This document shows, piece after piece, positions 10,393 through 18,605 of a stretch of 64,000 nt of DNA. Each line of letters starts with the position of its first letter. The stretch's first letter is position 1. The position numbers and the translations under genes are program-made. The stretch is from Roseateles violae (GTDB lineage Bacteria; Pseudomonadota; Gammaproteobacteria; Burkholderiales; Burkholderiaceae_C), in contig NZ_JAUHHC010000004.1 of assembly GCF_030410485.1 (NCBI RefSeq), positions 570,128-634,127 on the forward strand, read 5' to 3'. The notes below the pieces were generated by a model. It searched no databases and had not been told where the DNA came from. It saw only the letters and a list, made by a program, of their open reading frames with translations.

Positions 10393-11313
10393 TCAGGGCC
10401 CGGCCTCGGGCAGCTGGTACTCGAAGTCGTAGAAATGCTTGCCGCCCTCGATGCGGATCTGCATCTGGCCCTTCAGACCCTGCAATTGCTCGGTGCCCGA
10501 GTCGGGAATGACGCCGATGGTCAAAAAAGGTGTGCCGCGATCCATCGTGCCGCTGTGCTGCAGCGCAAAGCTGCCACGCCGTCCGGCCAGCGTGCCGCTG
10601 ACCGTCTCGATCGCCACATAGCCGGCCGAGCCCTGTACCGCCGTGCGCAGGGCCAGCATCTGGCCTATGGCGCTGGCCTCCAGCGCGCCGTGATAGCGCT
10701 TGTCCAGGCCCATGCGCCCCGGTCCGGCCGCATGGGCCTCGGCCGCCTGCGGCTGCATCGTCACCTCGAACTCGCCGCTGATCTTCATCGTCGTCGTGCT
10801 CATCGCCGTTGCTTTCCTCGCTGTTGAATCGCCATCGCAGGCGCTGCGCTGCAGCGCGAAGTCGATCGTGCGCGCTGCACCGCCGCGCTGGCCTTCGATG
10901 CGCGCCAGCAGCCGCCCCGGCGCTTCGAGCCGGTAGACGATGCGCTGCGGAAAATCATGCCGCGGATTCTCGAACACGATCTCGTTCTCACCCTGGCGCA
11001 GGAGCGCGAAATCGGCCGGCGCCTGGCCCGAGGGCTGGGCGCTGTAGAGCAGACGGCCGTCGCCGCCCAGATGGATGCGCATGAACTCATGCTCGACCGT
11101 GCGGCCGCCACGCACCGTGCGCGCCAAGCCCAGCATCGCGCCGCCGGCCGCTGCCGTCCATTGCTCGCCGGAGCCGGCGTCCAGGCCCGGCGCAGCGATG
11201 CGCGTCCAGCAGCCGGCCAGCCAGCCCAACCGGCCCAGCGCATCGGCCTGGGCCGAGGCGGCTGCCGGCATCAGCATCAAAGCGGCGGTAAGCAGCAGTC
11301 CCGCATCTCGCAT
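10393..11313 (-). CDS. fusion of DUF6265-like exported domain and DUF3224 domain
   Basis: The open frame of 306 codons starts with a signal peptide (MRDAGLLLTAALMLMP to ASAQ). A DUF6265-like domain follows, with LGRLGWLAGCWTR, GGAMLGLARTVR and NPRHDFPQRIVYR. Near residue 171 it continues without a stop into a DUF3224-like domain, MKISGEFEVTMQPQ to FYDFEYQLPEAG. The second part has its own ATG at 10803 with GAGGAAAG upstream, so it may be translated separately as a 136-residue cytosolic protein. In the alternative frame the first domain would end at an ATGA overlap with that start. ATG 11313 has AAGGAG upstream. Both domains are of unknown function. Confidence 0.65.
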   Translation of the reverse strand: MRDAGLLLTAALMLMPAAASAQADALGRLGWLAGCWTRIAAPGLDAGSGEQWTAAAGGAMLGLARTVRGGRTVEHEFMRIHLGGDGRLLYSAQPSGQAPADFALLRQGENEIVFENPRHDFPQRIVYRLEAPGRLLARIEGQRGGAARTIDFALQRSACDGDSTARKATAMSTTTMKISGEFEVTMQPQAAEAHAAGPGRMGLDKRYHGALEASAIGQMLALRTAVQGSAGYVAIETVSGTLAGRRGSFALQHSGTMDRGTPFLTIGVIPDSGTEQLQGLKGQMQIRIEGGKHFYDFEYQLPEAGP

Positions 11314-11425
11314 GTTCTGAGGTGCTCCTTCATCGAGCGGCCATTGTGCGTGAAGCCACTCGATCGCCGCGGCCCTAGAATGCCGGCCCTTCGCCCGATT
11401 CCCGACCCGCTGTTTTTCACTTCTC

Positions 11426-12217
11426 ATGAACATCATCGTCAACGAGGACCTGCGCGCCTATATCGATCCGCTGACGCCGGAGGAACACCAGGCGCTGGAG
11501 CGCAGCATCCTGGCCGAGGGCTGCCGCGACGCGCTGGTGCTGTGGGGCGAGATCCTCGTCGACGGTCACAACCGCTACGGCATCTGCCGCAAGCACGGCC
11601 TGCCCTTCCAGACCGTGCAGAACACCCGCTTCCAGTCGATCGAGGATGTCCATCTGTGGATGATCGACCAGCACCTGGGCCGGCGCAGCGTGTCGGACTT
11701 CCAGCGCGGCGTGCTGGCGCTGCGCAAGAAGGAGATCATGGCCGCGCGGATCAAGGAGGTGGTGCCGGTCGACAGCCCGGCGGCCGCCGTGCCGCCGCCG
11801 GAAAAGCTGAATACGCGCGAATCAATCGCGAAGGCCGCGCGCATCAGCAGCGCGGCCGTGCTGCAGATCGAGAAAATCCAGAAGAGCGCCGCACCGGAAC
11901 TGGTCGAGGCGGTCAAGCAGGGCGCGATCTCGATCAATGCGGCGGCCGTGGTCGCGACCCTGCCGGCCGAAGAGCAACTGGCGGCCGTGGCCGGCGGCAA
12001 GAAGGAGTTGCGCGAGGCGGCCAAGCGGGTGCGCGAGGAGAAGAAGCAGTCGCGTCCGCCGCGTGCCGAAGCGGTCGAGGCTCCGGCCGCGATGAACGAT
12101 GCGGCCGAGTCAGCGCCGGCGGATCTGATCGCGCGGCTGCAGCAGCGCGTCGCCGAGTTGGAGGCCGAGAACGCGGCCCTGAGGCAGCAGCTCGCGGCCG
12201 CAACCATCGCGGCCTAG
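11426..12217 (+). CDS. orphan ParB-N-domain-like DNA-binding protein with C-terminal leucine zipper
   Basis: The 263-residue protein has a ParB/Spo0J-like N-domain: VNEDLRAYIDPLTPEEHQALERSI, ILVDGHNRYGICRKHG and DQHLGRRSVSDFQRG. A KorB-like helix-turn-helix segment lies around residues 130-180 (RESIAKAARISSAAVLQIEKIQ), followed by a charged Lys/Arg/Glu region and a heptad-like end, LIARLQQRVAELEAENAALR. There is no parA partner nearby and no clear CTP-binding GERR motif of canonical ParB. Its role is unknown: a nucleoid or plasmid-derived DNA-binding factor. Its stop overlaps the convergent thioesterase stop in the palindrome CTAG. Confidence 0.7.
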   Translation: MNIIVNEDLRAYIDPLTPEEHQALERSILAEGCRDALVLWGEILVDGHNRYGICRKHGLPFQTVQNTRFQSIEDVHLWMIDQHLGRRSVSDFQRGVLALRKKEIMAARIKEVVPVDSPAAAVPPPEKLNTRESIAKAARISSAAVLQIEKIQKSAAPELVEAVKQGAISINAAAVVATLPAEEQLAAVAGGKKELREAAKRVREEKKQSRPPRAEAVEAPAAMNDAAESAPADLIARLQQRVAELEAENAALRQQLAAATIAA

Positions 12218-12636
12218 GCGGCCACCAGCTTCAGCAGCCAGTCGGGCAGCGGCGCCGATTTCTGTGCCGGGAAGTCCATCCAGACGGTCGTCGCGCCGCC
12301 GGCCGCGTAGATCAGCTCGGGCTGGTCGACGCGTTCCAGCGTGATCCAGGTGTCGAAGCTGGAACGGCCCGGATTGCTGACGTAATGCTTGGCCAGCACC
12401 TCGCCCGGGTATTCCAGCTGCTTGTAGAAATTGCAGAAGGCGTTGACGATCACCGGTCCCTGGCCGGCCGGGTTCGGCGCGCCGCCGACGCTGTCCAGCC
12501 AGTCGACGCGGATGATCTCCAGGTAGCGGAAATACACCGTGTTGTTCACATGGCCCATCGCGTCCATATCGCCCCAGCGGATCGGGATGCGCATCTGGTG
12601 GACCAGCTTCTTCTCGGCCGGGATCTCGAACCTCAT
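12214..12636 (-). CDS. acyl-CoA thioesterase, 4HBT hotdog family
   Basis: The 140-residue hotdog-fold protein has the family core IRWGDMDAMGHVNNTVYFRYLE, where the Asp near residue 23 is the usual catalytic acid of YbgC/4HBT enzymes. It would hydrolyse acyl-CoA thioesters in the cytoplasm; the chain length is unknown. Its start overlaps the stop of the YceH gene upstream by four bases, so the SDR, yceH and thioesterase genes look like one operon. Confidence 0.88.
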   Translation of the reverse strand: MRFEIPAEKKLVHQMRIPIRWGDMDAMGHVNNTVYFRYLEIIRVDWLDSVGGAPNPAGQGPVIVNAFCNFYKQLEYPGEVLAKHYVSNPGRSSFDTWITLERVDQPELIYAAGGATTVWMDFPAQKSAPLPDWLLKLVAA

Positions 12637-13286
12637 GCGATCCCCAGTTCGGCGCTGATGCGCTGCACCAGCGCCTTCAGCTGCTCGAGCTCCTGCGACA
12701 GGCGCTGCTGCTCGGCACGCAGAAAGATCAGCTCCTCATCGCGCGAGCCGTCCGCCGGCGCCGCGGCCTGGCCCGGCTGAGGCAGGGCCGCCTCGCCGCA
12801 CAGCAGATGCGCCCAGCGCGCCTCGCGCGCACCCGGCGCCCGCGGCAGCTTGACCGCCAGCGGCGGGCTGCGCTCGGCCAGCTCATCCAGAAAGCCCTCG
12901 ACCGAGGACAGGTCGGCAAAGCGATGCAGGCGCTCGGTGTTCAGGCGCAGTTCGGCCGTGGTCTGCGGCCCGCGCAGCATCAGCGCGGTCAGCACGGCAA
13001 GCCCCGCCCCCGGCACGCCCAGGCCGCGCGCGCCGTTGTGCTCGAAGCGCACGACCCGGCTGCCGCTGACCTCGTTGACCAGGTGCATGGACTTCAATTC
13101 CTCGATCGCGGCCAGCACCTCGGGCTCGCTGGCGTTCATCACCGGATCACGCGCGCTCTTCTGGTTGCAGCCCAGGGTCAGGGAGTTCAGCGAGAGCGGA
13201 TAGCTGTCCGGGACGGTGGCCTGCTTTTCCACCAGCACGGCCAGCACGCGCGCTTCCAGCGCGTTCAGGGTACGCAGGGAAGCCAT
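12633..13286 (-). CDS. YceH family protein (DUF480)
   Basis: This is a 217-residue member of the YceH family. It has two winged-helix-like modules, starting with LNALEARVLAVLVEKQATVPDSYPLS and NSLTLGCNQKSARDPV, and a C-terminal coiled coil (EELIFLRAEQQRLSQELEQL). The molecular role is not established. ATG 13286 overlaps the upstream SDR stop as TGATG, indicating translational coupling. The reading frame stays open far upstream only because it runs antiparallel-free through the SDR gene in another frame. Confidence 0.85.
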   Translation of the reverse strand: MASLRTLNALEARVLAVLVEKQATVPDSYPLSLNSLTLGCNQKSARDPVMNASEPEVLAAIEELKSMHLVNEVSGSRVVRFEHNGARGLGVPGAGLAVLTALMLRGPQTTAELRLNTERLHRFADLSSVEGFLDELAERSPPLAVKLPRAPGAREARWAHLLCGEAALPQPGQAAAPADGSRDEELIFLRAEQQRLSQELEQLKALVQRISAELGIA

Positions 13287-14068
13287 CAGACCCCGAATCC
13301 GTCGTCGGCCTGGATCACCGCGCCATTGATGAAATGGCTCTCGTTGGCGCACAGCATCAGCAAGGCGGTGTCCAGGTCCTGCGGCTGGCCCACGCGCTTG
13401 CGCGGCAGCAGCTCGACGAGCTTCCTGCCCTGCTCGGTACCCCAGTGGTGGTGGTTGATCTCGGTGTCGATATAGCCGGGGCAGATCGCGTTGACGTTGA
13501 TGCCGTACTTGCCCCACTCGAGCGCCATCGCCTTGGTCATGTGGATGACGGCCGCCTTGCTCATCGAATAGACGCCGATCTGGCTCAGCACGCGCAGACC
13601 GGCCATCGAGGCGATGTTGACAATGCGCCCGCCGGTGAAGGTGCCGGGCGCCGCGCCGCGCGCGCGCGCCAGCATGCGCTTGCCGACCTCCTGCGCGACG
13701 AAGAAGGCGCCACGTACATTGGTGTCCATCACGAAGTCGTAGTCGTCGGACGTGACCTCGGTCAGCTTCTGCGTCGTGCTGACGCCGGAGTTGTTGATCA
13801 GGATGTCCAAGGTGCCGACCTCGGTCTCGGCATGCGCGACCGCCGCCTTGATGCTGTCCAGATCGGTCACGTCCAGCGCCGTCACATGGGCGCTGCCGCC
13901 CTGCGCCTCGATCTCGTTGCGCAAGGTCTTCAGCCGCTCGGTGCGCCGGCCGGCCAGCACGACGCAGGCACCGGCGCGGGCCAGGGTCCTGGCGAACTGC
14001 GCGCCCAGGCCGCTCGAGGCGCCGGTGACCAGGGCCACCCGGCCTTCCAGATCGATTTGATAGGTCAT
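13286..14068 (-). CDS. SDR-family oxidoreductase
   Basis: The 260-residue classical short-chain dehydrogenase has the nucleotide motif VTGASSGLGAQFA, the structural NNSG motif, and the catalytic set Ser in NIASMAG plus YSMSK (Tyr-x-x-x-Lys). It continues with GINVNAICPGYIDTEI. The sequence resembles beta-ketoacyl reductase or 3-hydroxyacyl dehydrogenase-like SDRs. The substrate is not determinable. Being divergent to ETF-QO and upstream of a thioesterase, it may act on acyl-CoA compounds. Confidence 0.85.
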   Translation of the reverse strand: MTYQIDLEGRVALVTGASSGLGAQFARTLARAGACVVLAGRRTERLKTLRNEIEAQGGSAHVTALDVTDLDSIKAAVAHAETEVGTLDILINNSGVSTTQKLTEVTSDDYDFVMDTNVRGAFFVAQEVGKRMLARARGAAPGTFTGGRIVNIASMAGLRVLSQIGVYSMSKAAVIHMTKAMALEWGKYGINVNAICPGYIDTEINHHHWGTEQGRKLVELLPRKRVGQPQDLDTALLMLCANESHFINGAVIQADDGFGV

Positions 14069-14218
14069 TTGCTAGGTCCTCAACTGCTGGCGGGAACGAT
14101 AGCACGCGCCTCCGCCGCGGCGGCGCTGCGTGGGCCGCCGATCGGGGCTTCAATGGGCGGCCGCGGCCGCGCCAGCGCAAGGCGGCGCGGGCCCTCATCG
14201 CCGCCATCAGAAAAAAGC

Positions 14219-14230
14219 ACGAGCGTTCGT
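14219..14230. promoter_or_regulatory. ACGA(n4)TCGT palindrome upstream of ETF-QO
   Basis: ACGAGCGTTCGT (one mismatch from the perfect ACGAACGTTCGT) lies between an A-run and a T-run in the divergent SDR/ETF-QO gap, 96 bases before the ETF-QO start. The form is typical of TetR-family operators. Regulators of fatty-acid and branched-chain catabolism often control ETF-QO in Betaproteobacteria, so such control is plausible. Confidence 0.4.
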
Positions 14231-14325
14231 TTTTCGGCGCCGAGCCCAGTAGAATCCGCCGCAATTTCCTCCAGGCGCGTCGCCCCGGCGAGCCGCCCGG
14301 ACCGCAGCACAACAAGGACTTGCCG

Positions 14326-16014
14326 ATGACCTCCTACGCAGAACTGATTGCCCAGTACGGCCCGCGCGAAAGCATGGAATACGACGTCGTCATCGTCGGC
14401 GGCGGCCCGGCCGGCCTGTCGACGGCGATCCGGCTGAAGCAGCTGGCGGCCGAGAAGGGCCAGGACTTGTCGGTGGTGGTGCTGGAGAAGGGTTCGGAGC
14501 CCGGCGCCCACATCCTGTCCGGCGCGGTGATGGACCCGCGCGCGATCACCGAGCTGTTCCCCAACTGGCAGGAGCTCGGCGCGCCGCTGAAGCAGCCGGT
14601 CAGCGGCGACGAGGTGCTGTTCCTGTCCGAGACCGGCGCACGCGCGACGCCGAAGTTCCTGATCCCCGCCTGCTTCCACAACCACGGCAACTATGTGATC
14701 AGCCTGGGCGCTGTCACCAAGTGGCTGGGCGAACAGGCCGAGGCGCTGGGCGTCGAGATCTTCCCGGGCTTTACCGCGGCCGAGATCGTCTACGGCGAGC
14801 AGGGCGAGGTGCGTGGCGTGGCGACCGGCAATGTCGGCATCGGCAAGGACGGCGAACCGACCGAGAACTTCCAGCTGGGCATGGAGCTGCTGGGCAAGTA
14901 CACGATCTTCGCCGAGGGTTCGCGCGGCCATCTGGGCAAGCAGCTGATCGCCAAGTACCAGCTCGACGCCGGCCGCGACCCGCAGAGCTATGCGATCGGC
15001 ATCAAGGAGCTGTGGGAAGTGCCGGCCGAGCAGGCCAGGCCCGGCCTGGTCGTGCACACCGCCGGCTGGCCGATGGACAGCGAGACCTATGGCGGCGGCT
15101 TCCTCTACCACCTGGAGGGCAACAAGGTGACCCTGGGCTTCGTCACCGGTCTGGACTACAAGAACCCCTGGCTGTCGCCCTTCGAGGAGATGCAGCGCTG
15201 GAAGACGCATCCAAGCATCCGCAAGCACATCGAAGGCGGCAAGCGCCTCGGCTATGGCGCGCGCGCGATCACGGCCGGCGGCCTCTTGAGCCTGCCCAAG
15301 ACGGTGTTCCCCGGCGGCGCCCTGGTCGGCTGCGATGCCGGCTATCTGAATGCGGCCCGCATCAAGGGCAGCCACGCGGCAATCAAGACCGGCATGCTGG
15401 CGGCCGAGGCCGCCTTCGAGGCACTGGCCGCCGGCCGCTCGCACGACGAGCTGGCCGCCTACCCGCAGGCCTTCGAGCAGAGCTGGCTGCGCGAGGAGCT
15501 GGAGGGCTCGCGCAACTTCAAGCAGTGGTTCAAGAAGGGCTCGCTGGTCGGCACCTTGATGACCGGCATCGAGCAGTGGCTCTTGCCCAAGCTGGGCATC
15601 AAGAGCCCGCCGTGGACCATCCACCGTGCCCAGGCCGATCATCTGTATCTGCGCCCGGCCGCGGAAAGCCCCAAGATCGAGTACCCGAAGCCGGACGGCA
15701 AGCTGACCTTCGACCGCCTGTCCTCGGTGTTCATCTCGAACACCAATCACGAGGAGAACCAGCCGGCGCACCTGACGCTGAAGAACGACGCCGTGCCGGT
15801 GTCCGTCAATCTTGCCAAGTATGCGGGCCCCGAGAGCCGCTACTGCCCGGCCGGCGTCTACGAATTCGTCAAGACCGCCGCCGGCGAGGACCGGCTGCAG
15901 ATCAATGCGCAGAACTGCGTGCATTGCAAGACCTGCGACATCAAGGACCCGACGCAGAACATCGTTTGGGTCACGCCCGAGGGCGGCGGCGGACCGAACT
16001 ACGCCGGCATGTAA
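14326..16014 (+). CDS. electron transfer flavoprotein-ubiquinone oxidoreductase
   Basis: The 562-residue membrane-associated flavoprotein has FAD motif DVVIVGGGPAGLSTAIRL near residue 20, ETF-QO segments GAHILSGAVMDP and GHLGKQL, and the C-terminal [4Fe-4S] region with CVHCKTCDIKDPTQNIVW. It moves electrons from reduced ETF, fed by acyl-CoA and other dehydrogenases, into the quinone pool. ATG 14326 is preferred over an in-frame TTG six bases earlier because AAGGA lies seven bases ahead. It is monocistronic, with a strong terminator 59 bases downstream. Confidence 0.95.
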   Translation: MTSYAELIAQYGPRESMEYDVVIVGGGPAGLSTAIRLKQLAAEKGQDLSVVVLEKGSEPGAHILSGAVMDPRAITELFPNWQELGAPLKQPVSGDEVLFLSETGARATPKFLIPACFHNHGNYVISLGAVTKWLGEQAEALGVEIFPGFTAAEIVYGEQGEVRGVATGNVGIGKDGEPTENFQLGMELLGKYTIFAEGSRGHLGKQLIAKYQLDAGRDPQSYAIGIKELWEVPAEQARPGLVVHTAGWPMDSETYGGGFLYHLEGNKVTLGFVTGLDYKNPWLSPFEEMQRWKTHPSIRKHIEGGKRLGYGARAITAGGLLSLPKTVFPGGALVGCDAGYLNAARIKGSHAAIKTGMLAAEAAFEALAAGRSHDELAAYPQAFEQSWLREELEGSRNFKQWFKKGSLVGTLMTGIEQWLLPKLGIKSPPWTIHRAQADHLYLRPAAESPKIEYPKPDGKLTFDRLSSVFISNTNHEENQPAHLTLKNDAVPVSVNLAKYAGPESRYCPAGVYEFVKTAAGEDRLQINAQNCVHCKTCDIKDPTQNIVWVTPEGGGGPNYAGM

Positions 16015-16072
16015 TCCGGAGGTCCGGCGGCGGCGGTGCTCAGCACCCTGCCCCACCGTTCTTCACCACAGC

Positions 16073-16096
16073 AAGCCCGCACAAGCGGGCTTTTTT
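16073..16096 (+). terminator. intrinsic terminator after ETF-QO
   Basis: AAGCCCGC, loop ACAA and GCGGGCTT form an eight-base stem directly followed by T residues. It is well placed to end the ETF-QO transcript. Confidence 0.85.
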
Positions 16097-16198
16097 CCGC
16101 CCCGCCGCGGCCACGGTGTAACAGCCGGCGAGTTCCCCGCCGAGGCCAACCCTACAATCGCGCGCTTTCCGCACGTTCCTGCCGTACACCTCGCCGCC

Positions 16199-17950
16199 AT
16201 GCCGTCTCGCCCGTCGCCATTCCTCCTGGCTCGTTGCTGCCGCTCGGTTTTGCTGCTGCTGGCACTGATGGTGGCGCTGCTGCCGCTGTCGGCGCGCGCG
16301 GCAGGCAGCGCGGCCCCGCTGGTCCTCGAGGACAAGATCGGGACCCTGCAGACCTGGCCCGCCGTCACCGTGCTAGGTGATCCCGGCAAGCAGATGGGCG
16401 TGGGCGAGGCGCTGGCCCGGCTCGACCAGTTCAGGCCGCCGCAGGGCGCCTATGCGACGCTGGGCCTGCGCAAGGAAGCCGTCTGGCTGCACATCCCGGT
16501 CGAGGTGCCGGCCGGCTCGGCCGGGCGCTGGGTGCTCGACATCGACTACCCGGCGCTGAACCGCATCGACGTCCATGTCGTGCGCGACGGCCAAGTGCTG
16601 CAGCAGGCGCTGCTGGGCAATCTGCAGCCCTATTCGAAGCGCCCGATCGGCAGCCGCTCGCATGCGCTGGGTCTGGAGCTCAAGTCCGGCGCGAAGAGCG
16701 AGCTGCTGCTGCGCGTCGAGACCAGCGGCGGCATGATCGTGCCGATCACGCTGAACCGCGCCGCGCCCTTCCATGCGCGCGCGATGGGCGAGCAGATGCT
16801 GCAGGGCCTGTTGACCGGGCTCGGCTTCTGCCTGCTGCTCTACAGCCTGGCGCAATGGCTGTCGCTGCGCGAGCCGCTGTTCGCCAAGTACGCGCTGCTG
16901 ATCTCGGGCAGCCTGCTGTTCTCGGTGTTCCAGTTCGGCATCGGGGCGCAGTACCTGTGGACCGACAACATCTGGTTCGAGTTGCACGCCGGCGGCCTGT
17001 CGGCGCTGATTGCCGCCTGCGGCTCCTTCCTGTTCATCGAGCAGGCGCTGTCCGGTCCCGACAGCAACCGCTGGTTCGGCCGGCTGATGAAGGGCGGTGC
17101 GGCACTGACGGTGCTCAGCGCCGCCATGTTCGCGCTGGACCTGATCGACACCCATATCGTCACCGCCATCGTCGGCAGCCTGGGCCTGGCGCCGGCGCTG
17201 CTGGGCCTGCCCGGCGCGATCCGGCGCCAGCGCCGCGGCGACAGCGTCGGCGGCTATTTCCTCGTCGCCTGGGCCGCCTATTTCTTCTTTACCGCGATCA
17301 CCGTCGCGATGATCAAGGGCCAGATCGGCGTCAATGTCTGGACCATGCACTCGTTCCAGATTGGCGCCACCCTGGACATGCTGATCTTCATGCGCGTGCT
17401 GGGCCTGCGCACGGTGGCGATCAAGGCCGCGGCCCAGCAGGCGGCGCGCGAGCGCGATCTGCTGCATTCGCTGGCCCATACCGATGCGCTGACCGGCCTG
17501 GCGAATCGCCGCGGCCTGACGACAGCCTTGAACAGCGCGCTGCTGCATTGCGCGCCGGAGCGCATGGTCGGCGTCTTCCTGCTCGATCTGAACGGCTTCA
17601 AGGGCGTCAACGACAGCTTCGGCCACGAGGTCGGCGACGAACTGCTGGTTGCCGTTGGCCGCCGGCTGCAGGCGCGCCTGCATGGCGACGATCTGGTCGC
17701 GCGCCTGGGCGGCGACGAGTTCATCGTCATGTGCCGCGATCTGCAGCGCGCCGAGCAGGCCGAGGACCTGGCCCGGCGACTCAGCGAGGCCTTCGAGACA
17801 CCCTTCCTGGTCGGCGAGCATCAATGCCGGGTCGGCCTGACGATAGGCCACGCGCTGGCGCCGCGCGACGGCCTGGCCGCCGCCGAGTTGATCAAGCGCG
17901 CCGACGCGGCGATGTACCGCGGCAAGAAGAACCGGCGCCTGGCGGCTTGA
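16199..17950 (+). CDS. diguanylate cyclase with 7TMR-DISM sensor
   Basis: The 583-residue protein has an N-terminal signal sequence, a periplasmic 7TMR-DISM extracellular domain (about residues 40-190), seven hydrophobic segments (about 200-405) and a C-terminal GGDEF domain (about 425-583). Key cyclase motifs are intact: DALTGLANRRGL and RLGGDEFIVMCRD. The upstream RxxD inhibitory site reads HGDD, so product inhibition may be absent. It would make cyclic di-GMP in response to a periplasmic ligand or membrane state. It appears to stand alone. Confidence 0.9.
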   Translation: MPSRPSPFLLARCCRSVLLLLALMVALLPLSARAAGSAAPLVLEDKIGTLQTWPAVTVLGDPGKQMGVGEALARLDQFRPPQGAYATLGLRKEAVWLHIPVEVPAGSAGRWVLDIDYPALNRIDVHVVRDGQVLQQALLGNLQPYSKRPIGSRSHALGLELKSGAKSELLLRVETSGGMIVPITLNRAAPFHARAMGEQMLQGLLTGLGFCLLLYSLAQWLSLREPLFAKYALLISGSLLFSVFQFGIGAQYLWTDNIWFELHAGGLSALIAACGSFLFIEQALSGPDSNRWFGRLMKGGAALTVLSAAMFALDLIDTHIVTAIVGSLGLAPALLGLPGAIRRQRRGDSVGGYFLVAWAAYFFFTAITVAMIKGQIGVNVWTMHSFQIGATLDMLIFMRVLGLRTVAIKAAAQQAARERDLLHSLAHTDALTGLANRRGLTTALNSALLHCAPERMVGVFLLDLNGFKGVNDSFGHEVGDELLVAVGRRLQARLHGDDLVARLGGDEFIVMCRDLQRAEQAEDLARRLSEAFETPFLVGEHQCRVGLTIGHALAPRDGLAAAELIKRADAAMYRGKKNRRLAA

Positions 17951-18070
17951 TCGGCTGATCGCGCCTGGACCGACTTGCATTGGGGATGCCCCCCAAAAGT
18001 GGGCCTCCCTCAGCAGGATAGAAACTGGCCCGGCCATCGGCGAAAGTCTCCCCAACTCAGGAGACCCGCC

Positions 18071-18292
18071 ATGCAAGCTCACAAGCCCGCCGCCCATGCC
18101 TTCACCGCCTCCCTGCAGCGCATCCTGCAGCGGACCGAGGCGCTTCTGCAGCGTCGGCCCAACGGCCCCACCTTCGCCGAGACGCCGGCCGACGATGACA
18201 GCGACATGCTGGCCGGCTTGGAGGTCTGCGATAGCGATTGGGGCGCCTGGGTTGAGGCGGGCGGCGATCTGCTGATGGGGAAGAACGGCTAG
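18071..18292 (+). CDS. small hypothetical protein, 73 residues
   Basis: This small frame has ATG 18071 preceded by CAGGAG at fitting distance. The product has a basic N-terminal half (FTASLQRILQRTEALLQRR) and an acidic, Trp-containing C-terminal half (SDWGAWVEAGGDLLMGKNG). No membrane segment or signal peptide is seen. I do not recognise a family. The ribosome site and clean boundaries between the cyclase gene and tRNA-Ser support a real gene. Confidence 0.55.
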   Translation: MQAHKPAAHAFTASLQRILQRTEALLQRRPNGPTFAETPADDDSDMLAGLEVCDSDWGAWVEAGGDLLMGKNG

Positions 18293-18418
18293 ACAGGCGC
18301 CAGAAAGGGATCAGCCTTGGCCGGGCCTGCTGCGTTGCGCCGGGCCGAGCCGAGGGAAGCGCAGCCAAGCCTTGGTTGAAGCGCCCACTCCAATGCCCGC
18401 TTCTTGCTACGTACCAAT

Positions 18419-18441
18419 GAAAAACGCGCCCGAAGGCGCGT
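18419..18441 (-). terminator. intrinsic terminator after tRNA-Ser
   Basis: Read on the minus strand, ACGCGCC, loop TTCG and GGCGCGT are followed by five T residues, 15 bases beyond the tRNA 3' end. Confidence 0.8.
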
Positions 18442-18455
18442 CTTTGCTTGATAGC

Positions 18456-18548
18456 TGGCGGAGTCGGAGAGATTCGAACTCTCGATGCAGGTTTTGCCCA
18501 CATACTCCCTTAGCAGGGGAGCACCTTCGGCCACTCGGTCACGACTCC
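18456..18548 (-). tRNA. tRNA-Ser (anticodon GCT)
   Basis: The 93-base gene has acceptor arms GGAGTCG (5') and CGACTCC (3') with discriminator G and an encoded CCA. The anticodon arm is CTCCC-ctGCTaa-GGGAG, giving anticodon GCT for AGC/AGU serine codons. A long variable arm (type II) and the T-arm GAGAGTTCGAATCTCTC are visible. It lies upstream of its own terminator on the minus strand. Confidence 0.95.
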
Positions 18549-18605
18549 AGCAGAGCCTCGCATTCTATATCAAGAATTCGAGGCCTCGGACAAAAAAAAA
18601 CAAAG

